20,810 bases of DNA from Opitutaceae bacterium (GCA_005787865.1 SXZN01000210.1:1-20810), one strand, 5' to 3'; counted from the stretch's first letter, positions 7,564 through 16,025 are shown. Translations and numbers: made by a program. The notes: generated from the sequence alone by a model not told the origin.

Positions 7564-8355
7564 ATGAAAGCTGCTCAAATTCTTAAGGCAAAAATTAATG
7601 GACCCGGCGTGACGACCGGCGTGATCATCACTTATCATCTCTGGCCGGGCTTGATGGAGTTATTGATTCGCAGCGGAATCGATTATGCCATCATCGACCT
7701 CGAACATCTGACGCACAACGCCGAGATGGTGGCAGATTGTTGTGCCATCGCGCGGCGCGCGGATTTTCCCGTACTCATTCGCCCTCCGGAAACGGAGTTC
7801 ACGCCGATGCGCCTCGCGCTCGACCTCGGGCCTTGTGGCTTACTGCTGCCCTATGTCTCGTCTGTCGCGACGATGAATATTATTCAACAAGCGGTGTACA
7901 TGGCACCCCGCGGTCGGCGCCGACCCGGTGGGCACGGCAATTTCTGGGTCAGCGGTTATCACTACGAAAATTTCCAATCAGAAGTGGAAGCGGACCTCAT
8001 CATTTTACCGCAGATCGAAAACCAAGCTGGGCTGGCTTGTGCCGCCGCGCTGGCGGCCCACCCGCTCACCACAGCCTTGGCCATCGGCCCCTACGATCTC
8101 TCGGCTTCACTCGGTTGCTGCTGGCAACCCGACGCCCCCGTATTACTTCGCGCTCTTGATACGATCCGCCAGGCCGGCGAAGCCGTTGGCAAGAAAACTT
8201 GGATTATCGGCAACCCCGACACCCTCGTACCCCGCGGCTTTAGCTTTATGGGACTCGCGGAACCGACCATGCTCATTGAAGGAGCCCTGCGTGACTTGAA
8301 TCAGCGCGTTAAAAAAATCACGCCAATTTCGACTGTAGCGCCGCTCCTCCCCTAA
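7564..8355 (+). CDS. HpcH/HpaI-family class II aldolase
   Basis: The product is 263 residues, the usual size for 2-keto-3-deoxy-sugar-acid and 4-hydroxy-2-oxoheptanedioate aldolases. Active-site landmarks are present in order: IDLEH (catalytic-type H48), LIRPPE (R73, which binds the pyruvate carboxylate), PQIEN (metal ligand E152) and IGPYDLSASLG (metal ligand D178). These enzymes reversibly cleave 2-keto-3-deoxy or 2-keto-4-hydroxy acids into pyruvate (or a related keto acid) and an aldehyde, with a divalent metal, in the cytosol. The usual GIIVPMV stretch is GLLLPYV here. The gene is divergent from the Kelch gene and leads a short plus-strand unit. It is a likely chain-cleaving step of the proposed pathway, but the aldehyde partner is not predictable. 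No Shine-Dalgarno is visible. Confidence 0.92.
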   Translation: MKAAQILKAKINGPGVTTGVIITYHLWPGLMELLIRSGIDYAIIDLEHLTHNAEMVADCCAIARRADFPVLIRPPETEFTPMRLALDLGPCGLLLPYVSSVATMNIIQQAVYMAPRGRRRPGGHGNFWVSGYHYENFQSEVEADLIILPQIENQAGLACAAALAAHPLTTALAIGPYDLSASLGCCWQPDAPVLLRALDTIRQAGEAVGKKTWIIGNPDTLVPRGFSFMGLAEPTMLIEGALRDLNQRVKKITPISTVAPLLP

Positions 8356-8433
8356 GTCGACGCGAGCCACCGCTGATTGAAGCCCAACTCGGCCGATTAG
8401 GAAATTCTGGCTTAACTCCCTGACTCTACGAAA

Positions 8434-9153
8434 ATGCCTAATCCGCTTAGCTACGTCGAAGATTTCGATCACGGCCCCGGCGGTTGGGTGCGCGTCGTCG
8501 ATAATTTTGCCCCGCCGGCCGCTCTACCGATCAAGGAAGGCGTGGTGCGCTGCCAAGGTCCTTGGTGGGTGGATTACAATCATGCCCCGCCCGGTGGAGG
8601 CTATCTGCAATTGCTCATGTGCCTCGTAACCTGCGGAGCTTCGACTGAAGCAGTGCGCGAAGTAGCGGGGAACAACCGCTTCACCAGCGGAAAGTATTCC
8701 ACTAATTTCACCCAAGCGAAAATTACTCTACGCATACGGGGTGAACTTGAGACTGCCGGCACCAAACTTTCGCTATTAATTCAAGGCTCGCAGGGTGGCC
8801 TTTGCTCCGGCTGGGTCCTCACCGGCCAAACTTTTCCCGTCGAATCCCACTGGACGGAGACCACGGTGACTGCCGTGCCCGACGCGGAGCAATGGACGAG
8901 CCTGGGCTCACGCCATGACCGGACGGGGACCTATGGCGAGAAGCCCCTGTTAGACATACTCGCGCAGGTCGATGTGAACATTCATATTGTGATGTTTCCG
9001 GTAAAACCGCGCCCGATGGGTCCGCTCAGCGGCGACCCGCATCACCTGCGCGCCGGCCGCGACTATCCGCTGTGGCCATCGAGTATCGCCCAAGGCTACG
9101 TGGAAATCGACCGCGTGCAGATCGACTTCGTTCCTCAGGCCTCTCGGGCATAA
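8434..9153 (+). CDS. Unrecognised protein, possible beta-sandwich fold
   Basis: I do not recognise a family for this 239-residue protein. It starts MPNPLSYVEDFDHGPGGW with no signal peptide or membrane segment. Aromatic, Gly/Pro-rich stretches (GPWWVDYNHAPPGGGYLQLL) are followed by alternating hydrophobic strands such as AKITLRIRGELE and TKLSLLIQGSQG, and the protein closes with GYVEIDRVQIDFV. This pattern resembles jelly-roll or concanavalin-like carbohydrate-binding modules, but that is an impression from strand patterning only. It lies 78 bases after the aldolase gene on the same strand and probably shares its transcript. Clean coding phase and an absence of early stops support a real gene. 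A role in substrate binding, or as a small-molecule hydrolase accessory, cannot be told apart. Confidence 0.7.
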   Translation: MPNPLSYVEDFDHGPGGWVRVVDNFAPPAALPIKEGVVRCQGPWWVDYNHAPPGGGYLQLLMCLVTCGASTEAVREVAGNNRFTSGKYSTNFTQAKITLRIRGELETAGTKLSLLIQGSQGGLCSGWVLTGQTFPVESHWTETTVTAVPDAEQWTSLGSRHDRTGTYGEKPLLDILAQVDVNIHIVMFPVKPRPMGPLSGDPHHLRAGRDYPLWPSSIAQGYVEIDRVQIDFVPQASRA

Positions 9154-9171
9154 AAACTCCGCCCCCGCTCT

Positions 9172-9273
9172 ATGAAATTGCTCCCCCCGATCATCGCACG
9201 TGGCCTCATGCTATTTTCTTTTTTCACGGGGATTAATGCATCTCACGCCGCCGCACCCTTATTTCCGAGATAG
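9172..9273 (+). pseudogene. Signal-peptide-only stub of a lost secreted protein
   Basis: An ATG 18 bases after the upstream gene opens a 33-codon frame. It reads as a near-perfect Sec signal peptide: MKLLPP, a hydrophobic core GLMLFSFFTG and a cleavage-type end NASHAAAP, then LFPR and a TAG at 9271-9273. A signal peptide with only a few mature residues is best read as the 5' stub of a gene whose body was deleted, or stopped by a frameshift. The neighbouring frame stays open to 9397 (FRDSGCFIDVIREENYQVGE), which could be the next scrap of the same gene. The unit ends here against the convergent transporter at 9413. A genuine tiny secreted peptide is less likely. Confidence 0.5.
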
Positions 9274-9412
9274 CGGCTGTTTCATTGATGTAATCCGGGA
9301 AGAAAATTACCAAGTGGGTGAGATGCGCCGACCAGAAATATTCCACAAACGATGCAAACTAAGTTCTGAGAAGTTGCTTGCGGCCATAATCCATTGAGCC
9401 CTGATGCTATCT

Positions 9413-10696
9413 TCAGACAATTAATTTGGCCGATTCTTTTCTGCGAACCAAAACATTGGTCAACCAGAGTAAGGCACCACATAAAAATACGCCAAATCCC
9501 GCAAACGTCAGGATCAAATTGACCCCAAACTTGGCATCGCGGAGCAAACCGACGCCGTAAATCGCCAGCCCGCCGCAAATATTGATGACCAAATTAAGTA
9601 ACCCCATTGCCGTGGCGCGATAACGCACATCAACGATCAAGCAGACGATTGGCATCATGTTGGCCCCCAGGCAGCCCATCGCCACACCCCACAGGACAAG
9701 ACTGATAATGGTAAAGATCATGAGGGGGGACCAACCGGTGAGCCAGAAAGCGGGCGCGGTTAGTAAAATCGCTAACGCGGGGATGATAATGCGAGAGCGC
9801 GGGTTGGTAAGGCTCCAGCGATCCGACCATATACCGCCCAAGAGCAACCCGGCGGTTTGCGCCGCATAAAGATAGCCCAACGCTGAAAATCCGGCGGCGC
9901 CCTGCCCCATTTTAAACTGCTCTGCCATGATTGTCGGCATCCAACCAACAATCATCCAGCCGATGGCGCCTTGCACACACATGGCGGCCATCATCACGTA
10001 AAACGGGCCCGGTTTGCTCAAACTCCTCAGGGCCTCACTGAACTTGATCTCAACCAACGCGCTGCTGGTCGGAACCAATTCGTGAGACTCGCGCGGTGGA
10101 TCGCGTAGCAAAAAATAAAGCAGCACGCCGAAACCCAGATTGGGTAATCCGATGACCGTATAGGCGTAACTCCAACCGTGTTTCTCAGCCAGTAATCCCG
10201 CAAAGCCTCCGATCGATGCGCCGAAGATATACCCGGTCAGGTGAACCCCCGCCGCCAGGGCGCGAGTCGGTCCACGATGATAATCCACAATCAGCGAAAT
10301 AGCGGCTGGGATGTAGAAAGCCTGGCTGAGGCCTAGGAGAATACGCAGCGCGAGGAATTGTTCGAAATTCTCCACAAAGGCGGTGACCGAGGTAATGATT
10401 GACCACAAGAAGAGACTGCCGAGCACCATATTTCGACGACTGAACCGGTCCGCCAGAAACCCCCCAAAGGGACTCGCGAAAGCATAGACCCACAACAGTG
10501 CCGACATCAGCAATCCGAACTGCGCCTCCGTCATCGATATCTCCTCCACGATGGAGCCCCGCATCGTCGTCGGCAGATTGCGCGAAAGATAGTTCGAGCC
10601 ACCCGCCAGCCATAGCATCGCCACCATCAACCACGCCCCAGGGGGCAGGACGGTGTGTTTCGGCGCGGGACTGGTGACAGGCGAGGGTGTGGTCAT
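9413..10696 (-). CDS. MFS transporter, anion:cation symporter-like (downstream copy)
   Basis: The best start is the ATG at 10696 (MTTPSPVTSPAPKH), giving 427 residues; an upstream in-frame ATG at 10789 lies inside the preceding gene. About twelve hydrophobic segments are visible. The first helix carries MLWLAGGSNYLSRN, followed by TMRGSI and MTEAQFGLL, and the loop between helices 2 and 3 has the MFS motif ADRFSRR (D83, R84). This pattern fits the group that imports organic anions such as hexuronates, galactonate or other sugar acids with protons across the inner membrane. It starts 23 bases after the stop of the paralogue at 10720-12000, and the two share most residues over long stretches, so this is a tandem duplication. 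The relic at 4034-4237 and the gene at 20176 belong to the same subfamily. Confidence 0.93.
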   Translation of the reverse strand: MTTPSPVTSPAPKHTVLPPGAWLMVAMLWLAGGSNYLSRNLPTTMRGSIVEEISMTEAQFGLLMSALLWVYAFASPFGGFLADRFSRRNMVLGSLFLWSIITSVTAFVENFEQFLALRILLGLSQAFYIPAAISLIVDYHRGPTRALAAGVHLTGYIFGASIGGFAGLLAEKHGWSYAYTVIGLPNLGFGVLLYFLLRDPPRESHELVPTSSALVEIKFSEALRSLSKPGPFYVMMAAMCVQGAIGWMIVGWMPTIMAEQFKMGQGAAGFSALGYLYAAQTAGLLLGGIWSDRWSLTNPRSRIIIPALAILLTAPAFWLTGWSPLMIFTIISLVLWGVAMGCLGANMMPIVCLIVDVRYRATAMGLLNLVINICGGLAIYGVGLLRDAKFGVNLILTFAGFGVFLCGALLWLTNVLVRRKESAKLIV

Positions 10697-10719
10697 ACGG
10701 TAAATTGCGATTTTGGGTT

Positions 10720-12000
10720 TTAGGCCGCGGCCGCCTTTTTTCCCGCGGTTTTCGCCGCCAAATTTGCCAGCCACAGCGAGGCGCCGCAAACGAACACGCC
10801 AACTGCCGCAAACGACAGGATCAGCGAAACGCTAACCTTGGCATCGCGCAAGGCGCCCACCCCGTAGATCGAAAGACTGCCGCCAACCGCCGTCAGGCAA
10901 TTCAACACGCCAATGGCGGTGGCCCGATAGCGGGCATCAACCACCAGACAAACGATCGGCATCGTGTTCGCGCCGAGAAAACCCATGGCTAGACCCCACA
11001 TCGCCAGGCACAGAAGGGTGAAGCCGATGTGATTGAACCAGCCGGTGATGAGAAAGAGCGGCGTGGTCACCAGGATCGCCACCGCCGGCATGATGATGCG
11101 GGCTCGCGGGTTGCTGAGACTCAAGCGGTCCGACCAGAAACCTCCGCCCAACAGTCCGATGGCCTGCGCTACATAAAGGAAGCCCAGGGTGGAAAAGCCC
11201 GCCGTGCCCTGCCCCATCTTGAATTGCTCCTGCATCAGGGTTGGCATCCAGGCGATGATGATCCAGCTGACGGCGCCCTGAATGCCCAGACAGGCCATCA
11301 CATAATAGTAGGGCCCCGGCCTGGCGAGACTGCGCACCGCGGCACCTAGACTGATCGGCTTTGGCTGATTGAGCCCGGTCGGTTGTTCCAGGTGCTCACG
11401 AGGGGCCTCAGACAGAAATAAATAAAGCAAAATACCTAGGAGCAGATTGGGAAGCCCGATGGCCAGGTAGGCATAACTCCAGCCATGCTTCTCCGCCAGC
11501 CAGCCGCCCACTCCGCCGATCACGGCCCCGACAATCATCCCCGTCAGGTGGATGCCGGCGGCGAGCGCCCGGGTAGGGCCGCGGTGATAGTCGACGATCA
11601 GAGCGACCGCGGCCGGGATGTAGAATGCCTGGCTGAGCCCCAGGAGGCACCGCAGGATCAGGAAGGGCCCGAATGATTCCACGTAAGCCGAGATCACCGT
11701 GATGATGGACCAGGCGAATATGCTCCAGAGAATCACGCGACGGCGGCTGAAGCGATCCGCCAGATATCCGCCGAAGGGACTGGCCGCCGCGTAAAATACC
11801 AGAAAACCCGAGGTCAGCAAACCGAACTGCGCTTCCGTCATGGGGATCTCCTCAATGATCGAACCGCGCATGGTGGTCAGCATGGTGCGCGTCAGGTAGT
11901 TTGAACCGCCCGCCAGCCAGAGGAACGCCACTGCGGTCCATGCCGCCACTTGTAAAGAACGGGTCTGCCAGCTGCTTTCGGACGGTGAGGAATGGCTCAT
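10720..12000 (-). CDS. MFS transporter, anion:cation symporter-like (upstream copy)
   Basis: From the ATG at 12000 (MSHSSPSESS) the protein has 426 residues; the longer frame to 12210 adds a Cys/Arg-rich tail that does not look like a transporter N-terminus. The landmarks match its neighbour: FLWLAGGSNYLTRTM, TMRGSIIEEIPMTEAQFGLL, the MFS loop ADRFSRR, GLSQAFYIPAA and VDYHRGPTRALAAG. It ends with a Lys/Ala-rich cytosolic tail (AAKTAGKKAAAA). It should import an acidic sugar-like solute across the inner membrane. It is the first gene of a two-gene unit with the copy at 9413-10696. Codon third positions look GC-richer than in the neighbour, so the two copies may have come together from different backgrounds. 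Direction and substrate of transport are inferred from family only. Confidence 0.93.
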   Translation of the reverse strand: MSHSSPSESSWQTRSLQVAAWTAVAFLWLAGGSNYLTRTMLTTMRGSIIEEIPMTEAQFGLLTSGFLVFYAAASPFGGYLADRFSRRRVILWSIFAWSIITVISAYVESFGPFLILRCLLGLSQAFYIPAAVALIVDYHRGPTRALAAGIHLTGMIVGAVIGGVGGWLAEKHGWSYAYLAIGLPNLLLGILLYLFLSEAPREHLEQPTGLNQPKPISLGAAVRSLARPGPYYYVMACLGIQGAVSWIIIAWMPTLMQEQFKMGQGTAGFSTLGFLYVAQAIGLLGGGFWSDRLSLSNPRARIIMPAVAILVTTPLFLITGWFNHIGFTLLCLAMWGLAMGFLGANTMPIVCLVVDARYRATAIGVLNCLTAVGGSLSIYGVGALRDAKVSVSLILSFAAVGVFVCGASLWLANLAAKTAGKKAAAA

Positions 12001-12377
12001 CTCAGATATTCCGCTGAAGAATTTTTCTGCATACCTGTCCCCGGCTCCGGTCAGCCGGATGAAACGGGGTGAACAGACCCATGGAGCATGCCACCGTGAA
12101 AACCAGCGCCGCCCAACCTCGCGTTCGCGGAACTGGACGCGGCATGACCCGATCAACGTCGTCCGGCAGATCCGCAGCCCGACCGAGCAGCACGCTCGGC
12201 AAGCAAACAAGCGATACGTTCATGAGCGTTGCCGGGCAGGTTATAGGAAATCGACGGAGGGATCTCCCGGATGTGAATACTGCCTGCCGCCAAACTCCGT
12301 ATGCGGCAAAAAAGTCAGCCTTGGCTCCGTTAGACCCGGCTGGTTTGGCCCAGCCGGGTCGCGAAGAACATGTCGGA
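12001..12377. other. 377-base gap between the TonB receptor and the MFS pair
   Basis: This should hold the MFS promoter and the terminator of the receptor gene (12333-12360). Overlapping frames exist on both strands, such as a 73-codon minus frame at 12002-12223 with one hydrophobic stretch, but none has a start site, family resemblance or conserved neighbour to support it. The 17-bp GGTAAY element found before other units was not seen here. Confidence 0.6.
12333..12360 (-). terminator. Stem-loop terminator of the TonB receptor gene
   Basis: GACCCGGCTGG and CCAGCCGGGTC form a perfect 11-base-pair stem with a six-base loop, starting 17 bases past the receptor stop. On the minus strand a T-run (about 12309-12314) follows only some 18 bases later, so it is not a textbook intrinsic terminator, but position and stem strength support the call. 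Confidence 0.7.
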
Positions 12378-14672
12378 TTACCAGCGGTATTTGACCGTTA
12401 GCTTCGAGGCGAACGTGTTGGAAGCTGCGACCAAGCCAGGCGTGGCTACCTGAACGATGTAGCGCTCGTTAGTCAGGTTATCCAGATTGACTTGCAGGTC
12501 CCAGCGTTTGTTGACGGCGTAGCCAAAGAAAGCGCTGGCGAGAAGCGGAGTCTCTACCACGTAGGCGCCCTGGCGCTTGTCGTCTTGGATTATAATACCA
12601 AGGCCAGCCCGGAAGCCGCGTAACGAACCGCTACTCCAAGAGTATTTGCCCAAGAAGCTGAACTTCTGCGGTACAAAGTTTTGGGTCTGGCGAACATAGG
12701 CCAGGCCTTGATCAGCAGCGATCGCGGAATCGCCGTTGAAATAGGTCAGCAGAAGGTCAGCCCGCCCGCTGCCGGTCTTAATCTGGATGCCAATATCCGT
12801 CTCCCAGCCCGAGGCTGAGTCCTTGGCAGACTGGATAACACCCGTCGAACCGGGAGGACCTTCTGGCAGGACGCCGAACGTCACCACATTGGTCTGCTCC
12901 ATCTTGAACACCGCCGCCGATCCGTAGATGCTGATTTTGTCCGATAAACTGTGTTCATACTTGACCCCGATTTCCGCGAGCTTACCCAGCGAGTCCTTGA
13001 AAGGAGCACCCAGACGGTCAGCCTGGATAAATCGGTCGATGTTGCCGCGGGGAGCGACAAAGTAGTTCTGGGCCTTGGTGGCATAGACCGAGACCTTAGG
13101 GAACAATTTATAGACAACGCCGTATTTGTTCACATTGAAGCCTTGGTCAGGCCGGTTCGTGATCACGTTAGTGACGAGGTTCTCGTTTGTGCCGCCTGGC
13201 ATGAATTTGCGAATGCCAGCCACCAGGATCAGTTTATCCTTCAGCAAGGAGACGTTCTCCTGGAGATAAACGGAAGCCGAAGTGACGTTAACCTTGTCGC
13301 GCGTCGGAGGATTACCCAAGCTGATGGGACGTGGGTCGAAGAACCAGGCCTGATCATTAGGGAACTGCTTGAACCAAGCCGCATCGTCGGGATAGGTTCC
13401 CGTGCGGGTGTCCAACGGAGTCATGAATGTAATCGCCTGATTAGCCCAATATCTGCTGATGAAACCATCACCACCCAAGGTCGTGTCAAACTTGGCCCAG
13501 GACGCTTGATGGCTGTTGAGGTAATCGACCTGAAAGGCATTGTTTGTTTCACCGCTGTGGTTGCGAATAGCTTGACGGGTCACCGTGTAGTTGTCCGCGT
13601 TGACCCCGATGGAGCGATTGTTCAAGCGATCGTCATCGTTCTCGCTGTAGGAATAAGCGATGCGCAAGTCACTATTATCGGTCAGTTTCGAGAGGAAAAC
13701 TGCGTTTACCACCGTCATCACGTAGGGCCAGAAAGCATCCTGCTTGCGGGCAGGGGCATAGTTCTGAGTTGAATACTGATTCAACTTGGCTTTCTTGAGA
13801 TTGGTGACCTGGTTGGCCGGAGTCGTGATGTCGAGGAAGTCTTCCAGATAGATGTAGTCATTGTTTTGGAAGTAATAACCATCGATAAGCAGGCTGCTGG
13901 CTTGGCCGAAGTAAAAGGCGAGACCCGCCCCAAAAAACTTCTGGTCCTGCCACTCCAGGGGCTTTCCATGCGGCTCATCGGCGTTGAGGTAGCCGAGCGT
14001 GAAGCGGTAATTAGCTTTTAAGGCATCCGAGTTCTTGATCGGACCCGACATATTGGCCTGCAAACGCACACCGCCGCGGCCCGTGAGCGAAACCTGCGCC
14101 TCGCCCTGCCGCGTGGGAGTCGCGGCGCGCGTGACGTAGTTAATGCTGCCACCGATACCACCGTTGGCACCGTTGAGCATCGCGGTAGGCCCCTTCAAGA
14201 CCTCGACTCGCTCGATGTCGTAGAGCGGCTGGCTCTTATTGGGACCGCCGGCTCCTGTTCCCGTCTGGCGATCAAAGCCGTTGCGCAGCGGGGCACCGGC
14301 CCGGAAGCCGCGAATGTTAACGTCATCGTTAAAGGATTGGTTCTGGGTGACACCGCTGACCCCAAACTTGAGCACGTCGATCACGGCAATGGCGCCAAAG
14401 TCATTAATCTGTTGCAGATTGATGAGCGCGACGCTGACCGGAAGATCGGCCAAATCTTTCGCCGAGCGGCTGCCGACTAGGGTTCGCTGCGAGCGGTAGC
14501 CCTGACTGTCTTCCGCCGAAACGACGAAGGGCGACAATTGAAGTATATCCTCTTTCTTTTTCTCCTGCTCCGTTGCTGCGCTCGCTGGCGCCGTCACTGT
14601 TTGCGCCAAAAGTTTCTGCGTTACTAAGAGGAATGAGATAGTACACATTCCGTAGATCAATTTTGTTTTCAT
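12378..14672 (-). CDS. TonB-dependent outer-membrane receptor
   Basis: The start chosen is the ATG at 14672, because MKTKLIYGMCTISFLLVTQK with LLAQT behind it is a clean Sec signal peptide; an earlier ATG at 14696 adds eight residues. The mature protein (764 residues in all) opens with a short linker and LSPFVVSAEDSQGYRSQRTL, then a plug domain with DLPVSVALIN, DVNIRGFRAG and ERVEVLKGPTAMLNGANGG. The rest alternates polar and aromatic beta strands to the C-terminal KYRW, ending in the aromatic residue typical of BAM-assembled barrels. No STN domain precedes the plug, so sigma/anti-sigma signalling is unlikely. It probably imports an oligosaccharide or sugar acid across the outer membrane with TonB energy; a siderophore is the alternative. 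A 17-bp regulatory candidate lies about 104 bases upstream. Confidence 0.94.
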   Translation of the reverse strand: MKTKLIYGMCTISFLLVTQKLLAQTVTAPASAATEQEKKKEDILQLSPFVVSAEDSQGYRSQRTLVGSRSAKDLADLPVSVALINLQQINDFGAIAVIDVLKFGVSGVTQNQSFNDDVNIRGFRAGAPLRNGFDRQTGTGAGGPNKSQPLYDIERVEVLKGPTAMLNGANGGIGGSINYVTRAATPTRQGEAQVSLTGRGGVRLQANMSGPIKNSDALKANYRFTLGYLNADEPHGKPLEWQDQKFFGAGLAFYFGQASSLLIDGYYFQNNDYIYLEDFLDITTPANQVTNLKKAKLNQYSTQNYAPARKQDAFWPYVMTVVNAVFLSKLTDNSDLRIAYSYSENDDDRLNNRSIGVNADNYTVTRQAIRNHSGETNNAFQVDYLNSHQASWAKFDTTLGGDGFISRYWANQAITFMTPLDTRTGTYPDDAAWFKQFPNDQAWFFDPRPISLGNPPTRDKVNVTSASVYLQENVSLLKDKLILVAGIRKFMPGGTNENLVTNVITNRPDQGFNVNKYGVVYKLFPKVSVYATKAQNYFVAPRGNIDRFIQADRLGAPFKDSLGKLAEIGVKYEHSLSDKISIYGSAAVFKMEQTNVVTFGVLPEGPPGSTGVIQSAKDSASGWETDIGIQIKTGSGRADLLLTYFNGDSAIAADQGLAYVRQTQNFVPQKFSFLGKYSWSSGSLRGFRAGLGIIIQDDKRQGAYVVETPLLASAFFGYAVNKRWDLQVNLDNLTNERYIVQVATPGLVAASNTFASKLTVKYRW

Positions 14673-14762
14673 AAGTTTAGGGGCTTGGGGTTGCAAAATT
14701 TTCGCTCAGTGAGGGAGTGAACCGCGAGATGGGTAATGAGAACCGGCCCTTCACCGATAACA

Positions 14763-14792
14763 AATGTTGTATTTTGGTAACATTAGAAAACC
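14763..14792. promoter_or_regulatory. Candidate operator upstream of the TonB receptor
   Basis: GGTAACATTAGAAAACC (14776-14792) matches the GGTAAY...AACC element, 104-120 bases before the start. TATTTTGGTAACATT (14770-14784) also matches 14 of 15 bases at 16003-16017. Arms AATGTT/AACATT (14763-14768 and 14779-14784) make an overlapping dyad with a 10-base spacer. Confidence 0.5.
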
Positions 14793-14900
14793 AGTTCCTG
14801 ATACCTCTGGCCTTGGGCACCCCAGAGTGACCAGCGAATCGTGCCCAACCAACATGCCGCACCCCGAGTCATGTGCGCCTGCGCACGGCGCGGCTGATCA

Positions 14901-15920
14901 TCACTGGCGCGGCCTGAAATCCTTCCAAGGCCGCAAGGCCACCCGCGGCACGACAGTGTGGTTGATCACAAACGGCGGCGAGAATCCGTGCAGCAAAGCT
15001 TCGACCAAATCCGCCACCGTGCGGTGCAAATGTTGCATCGCATCCTGCGAAGAGGCGGCGTGGTGCGGTGTCAGCGTGACTTGCTCCATAACGCGTAGCG
15101 GGCTTGTGGCCGGCAGCGGTTCCACCTCAAACACATCGAGGGCCGCCCCACTTAGCCGCTTCTCCTGCAGGGCCCGCACCAGCGCCGACTCGTCCACGAC
15201 GCCGCCACGGCTTGTGTTAATGAGCAGCGCCGAAGGCTTCATCAGCTGGAGCGCCGACTCGTTGATGACGTGCCTGGTTTCCATATTCAGCGGCAAATGA
15301 AGCGAAAGCAGGTCGGCATCGCGCAGCAACTGCTCCTTCGAAACCAGTTGGACGGGCGACCCCGACGGCAGGGAACGGACATAAGGATCCGCGACCAGTA
15401 TCCGCATTTGGAATCCCGCCATCTTCCGCGCCACGGCCTGCGCAATGCGGCCCCAGCCGAGGAGACCCAACGTCAGGCAGCCCACACGCCGCAAAGCGAG
15501 ATTCGGGTCGTAGCCCTGCCAGCTGCCCCCGCGAATCTTGCGGTCAAAATAGGCAATCCGTCGGACGCCCGCCAAGATCAGCGCCACGGCGTGATCTGAA
15601 ACCTCCTCCGTGCAAAAATCCGCCGCATTGGCCACCACCACCCCATGCTGGGTCGCTGCGGCTAAGTCGATGCTATCAACCCCCACTCCGTACCGCACAA
15701 TGGCGCGACACGCGGGCAGCGCAGAGATGACGCGGGCTGTCAGCGGCGTATCCGTGTTTTCAAATAGGATAATCGCGGCCTGCTGGCAGGCCGCGATTAT
15801 TTCTTCCTCAGTGCGAGCTTTCCTCAAGACGAGATCAGCGCCGGCTGCCTCGATCTTCTGTCGCTCCAAATCGTAGGTAAAGTTGCAGTCTACATTGACG
15901 ATTTGAGGGCGGCTGGACAT
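14901..15920 (-). CDS. D-isomer-specific 2-hydroxyacid dehydrogenase
   Basis: The product is 339 residues, typical of the SerA/CtBP/glyoxylate reductase family. The coenzyme domain has LGLLGWGRIAQAVA (GxGxxA at 155-160, with Ala in place of the usual third Gly) and ADPY, where D178 indicates NAD preference. The catalytic triad is intact: INTSRGGVVDE (R238), DVFEVEP (E267) and TPHHAAS (H286). VRYGVGVDSIDL in the substrate domain is like phosphoglycerate dehydrogenase, but there is no ACT domain, so a serine-synthesis role is unlikely. It should interconvert a 2-keto acid and a D-2-hydroxy acid in the cytosol. It stands alone, between the receptor and GH32-like genes, with its own GGTAAY-type element 89-105 bases upstream. 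A perfect 15-base inverted repeat lies inside the coding region (15769-15800). Confidence 0.93.
   Translation of the reverse strand: MSSRPQIVNVDCNFTYDLERQKIEAAGADLVLRKARTEEEIIAACQQAAIILFENTDTPLTARVISALPACRAIVRYGVGVDSIDLAAATQHGVVVANAADFCTEEVSDHAVALILAGVRRIAYFDRKIRGGSWQGYDPNLALRRVGCLTLGLLGWGRIAQAVARKMAGFQMRILVADPYVRSLPSGSPVQLVSKEQLLRDADLLSLHLPLNMETRHVINESALQLMKPSALLINTSRGGVVDESALVRALQEKRLSGAALDVFEVEPLPATSPLRVMEQVTLTPHHAASSQDAMQHLHRTVADLVEALLHGFSPPFVINHTVVPRVALRPWKDFRPRQ
15769..15800. repeat. Perfect inverted repeat inside a coding region
   Basis: ATAATCGCGGCCTGC and its exact complement GCAGGCCGCGATTAT are separated by two bases. It falls in codons 41-51 of the D-2-hydroxyacid dehydrogenase and gives the peptide IIAACQQAAII, itself a palindrome. 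In mRNA it would form a strong hairpin early in the message. Confidence 0.9.
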
Positions 15921-16002
15921 AGATGGCGGGATTGGAATAAGGAGTGAACTGTGGTATTGAGATCATAACTTGCGCGCGCGAGGGCTAGGTCAGCGAAGGG
16001 TA

Positions 16003-16025
16003 TATTTTGGTAATATTTACTAACC
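16003..16025. promoter_or_regulatory. Candidate operator upstream of the 2-hydroxyacid dehydrogenase
   Basis: GGTAATATTTACTAACC (16009-16025) is the best-formed copy of the 17-bp element, 89-105 bases before the start. It overlaps a near-perfect dyad, TTGGTAATATTTACTAA (16007-16023). The preceding bases TATTTTGG are shared with the TonB-receptor copy. Confidence 0.55.

Noticed and set aside
12002..12223. 73-codon minus-strand frame with one hydrophobic stretch, upstream of the first MFS gene
   Set aside because: It overlaps the transporter's likely leader, has no ribosome site or recognisable family, and competing frames occupy the same bases on the other strand.
12951..13772. 273-codon plus-strand frame antisense to the TonB receptor
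   Set aside because: It lies wholly opposite a clear receptor gene; its length follows from the receptor's codon pattern and it shows no domain of its own.
14901..15920. Calling the D-2-hydroxyacid dehydrogenase SerA
   Set aside because: There is no C-terminal ACT domain, no serine-pathway neighbour, and it sits among catabolic genes with a shared regulatory element.
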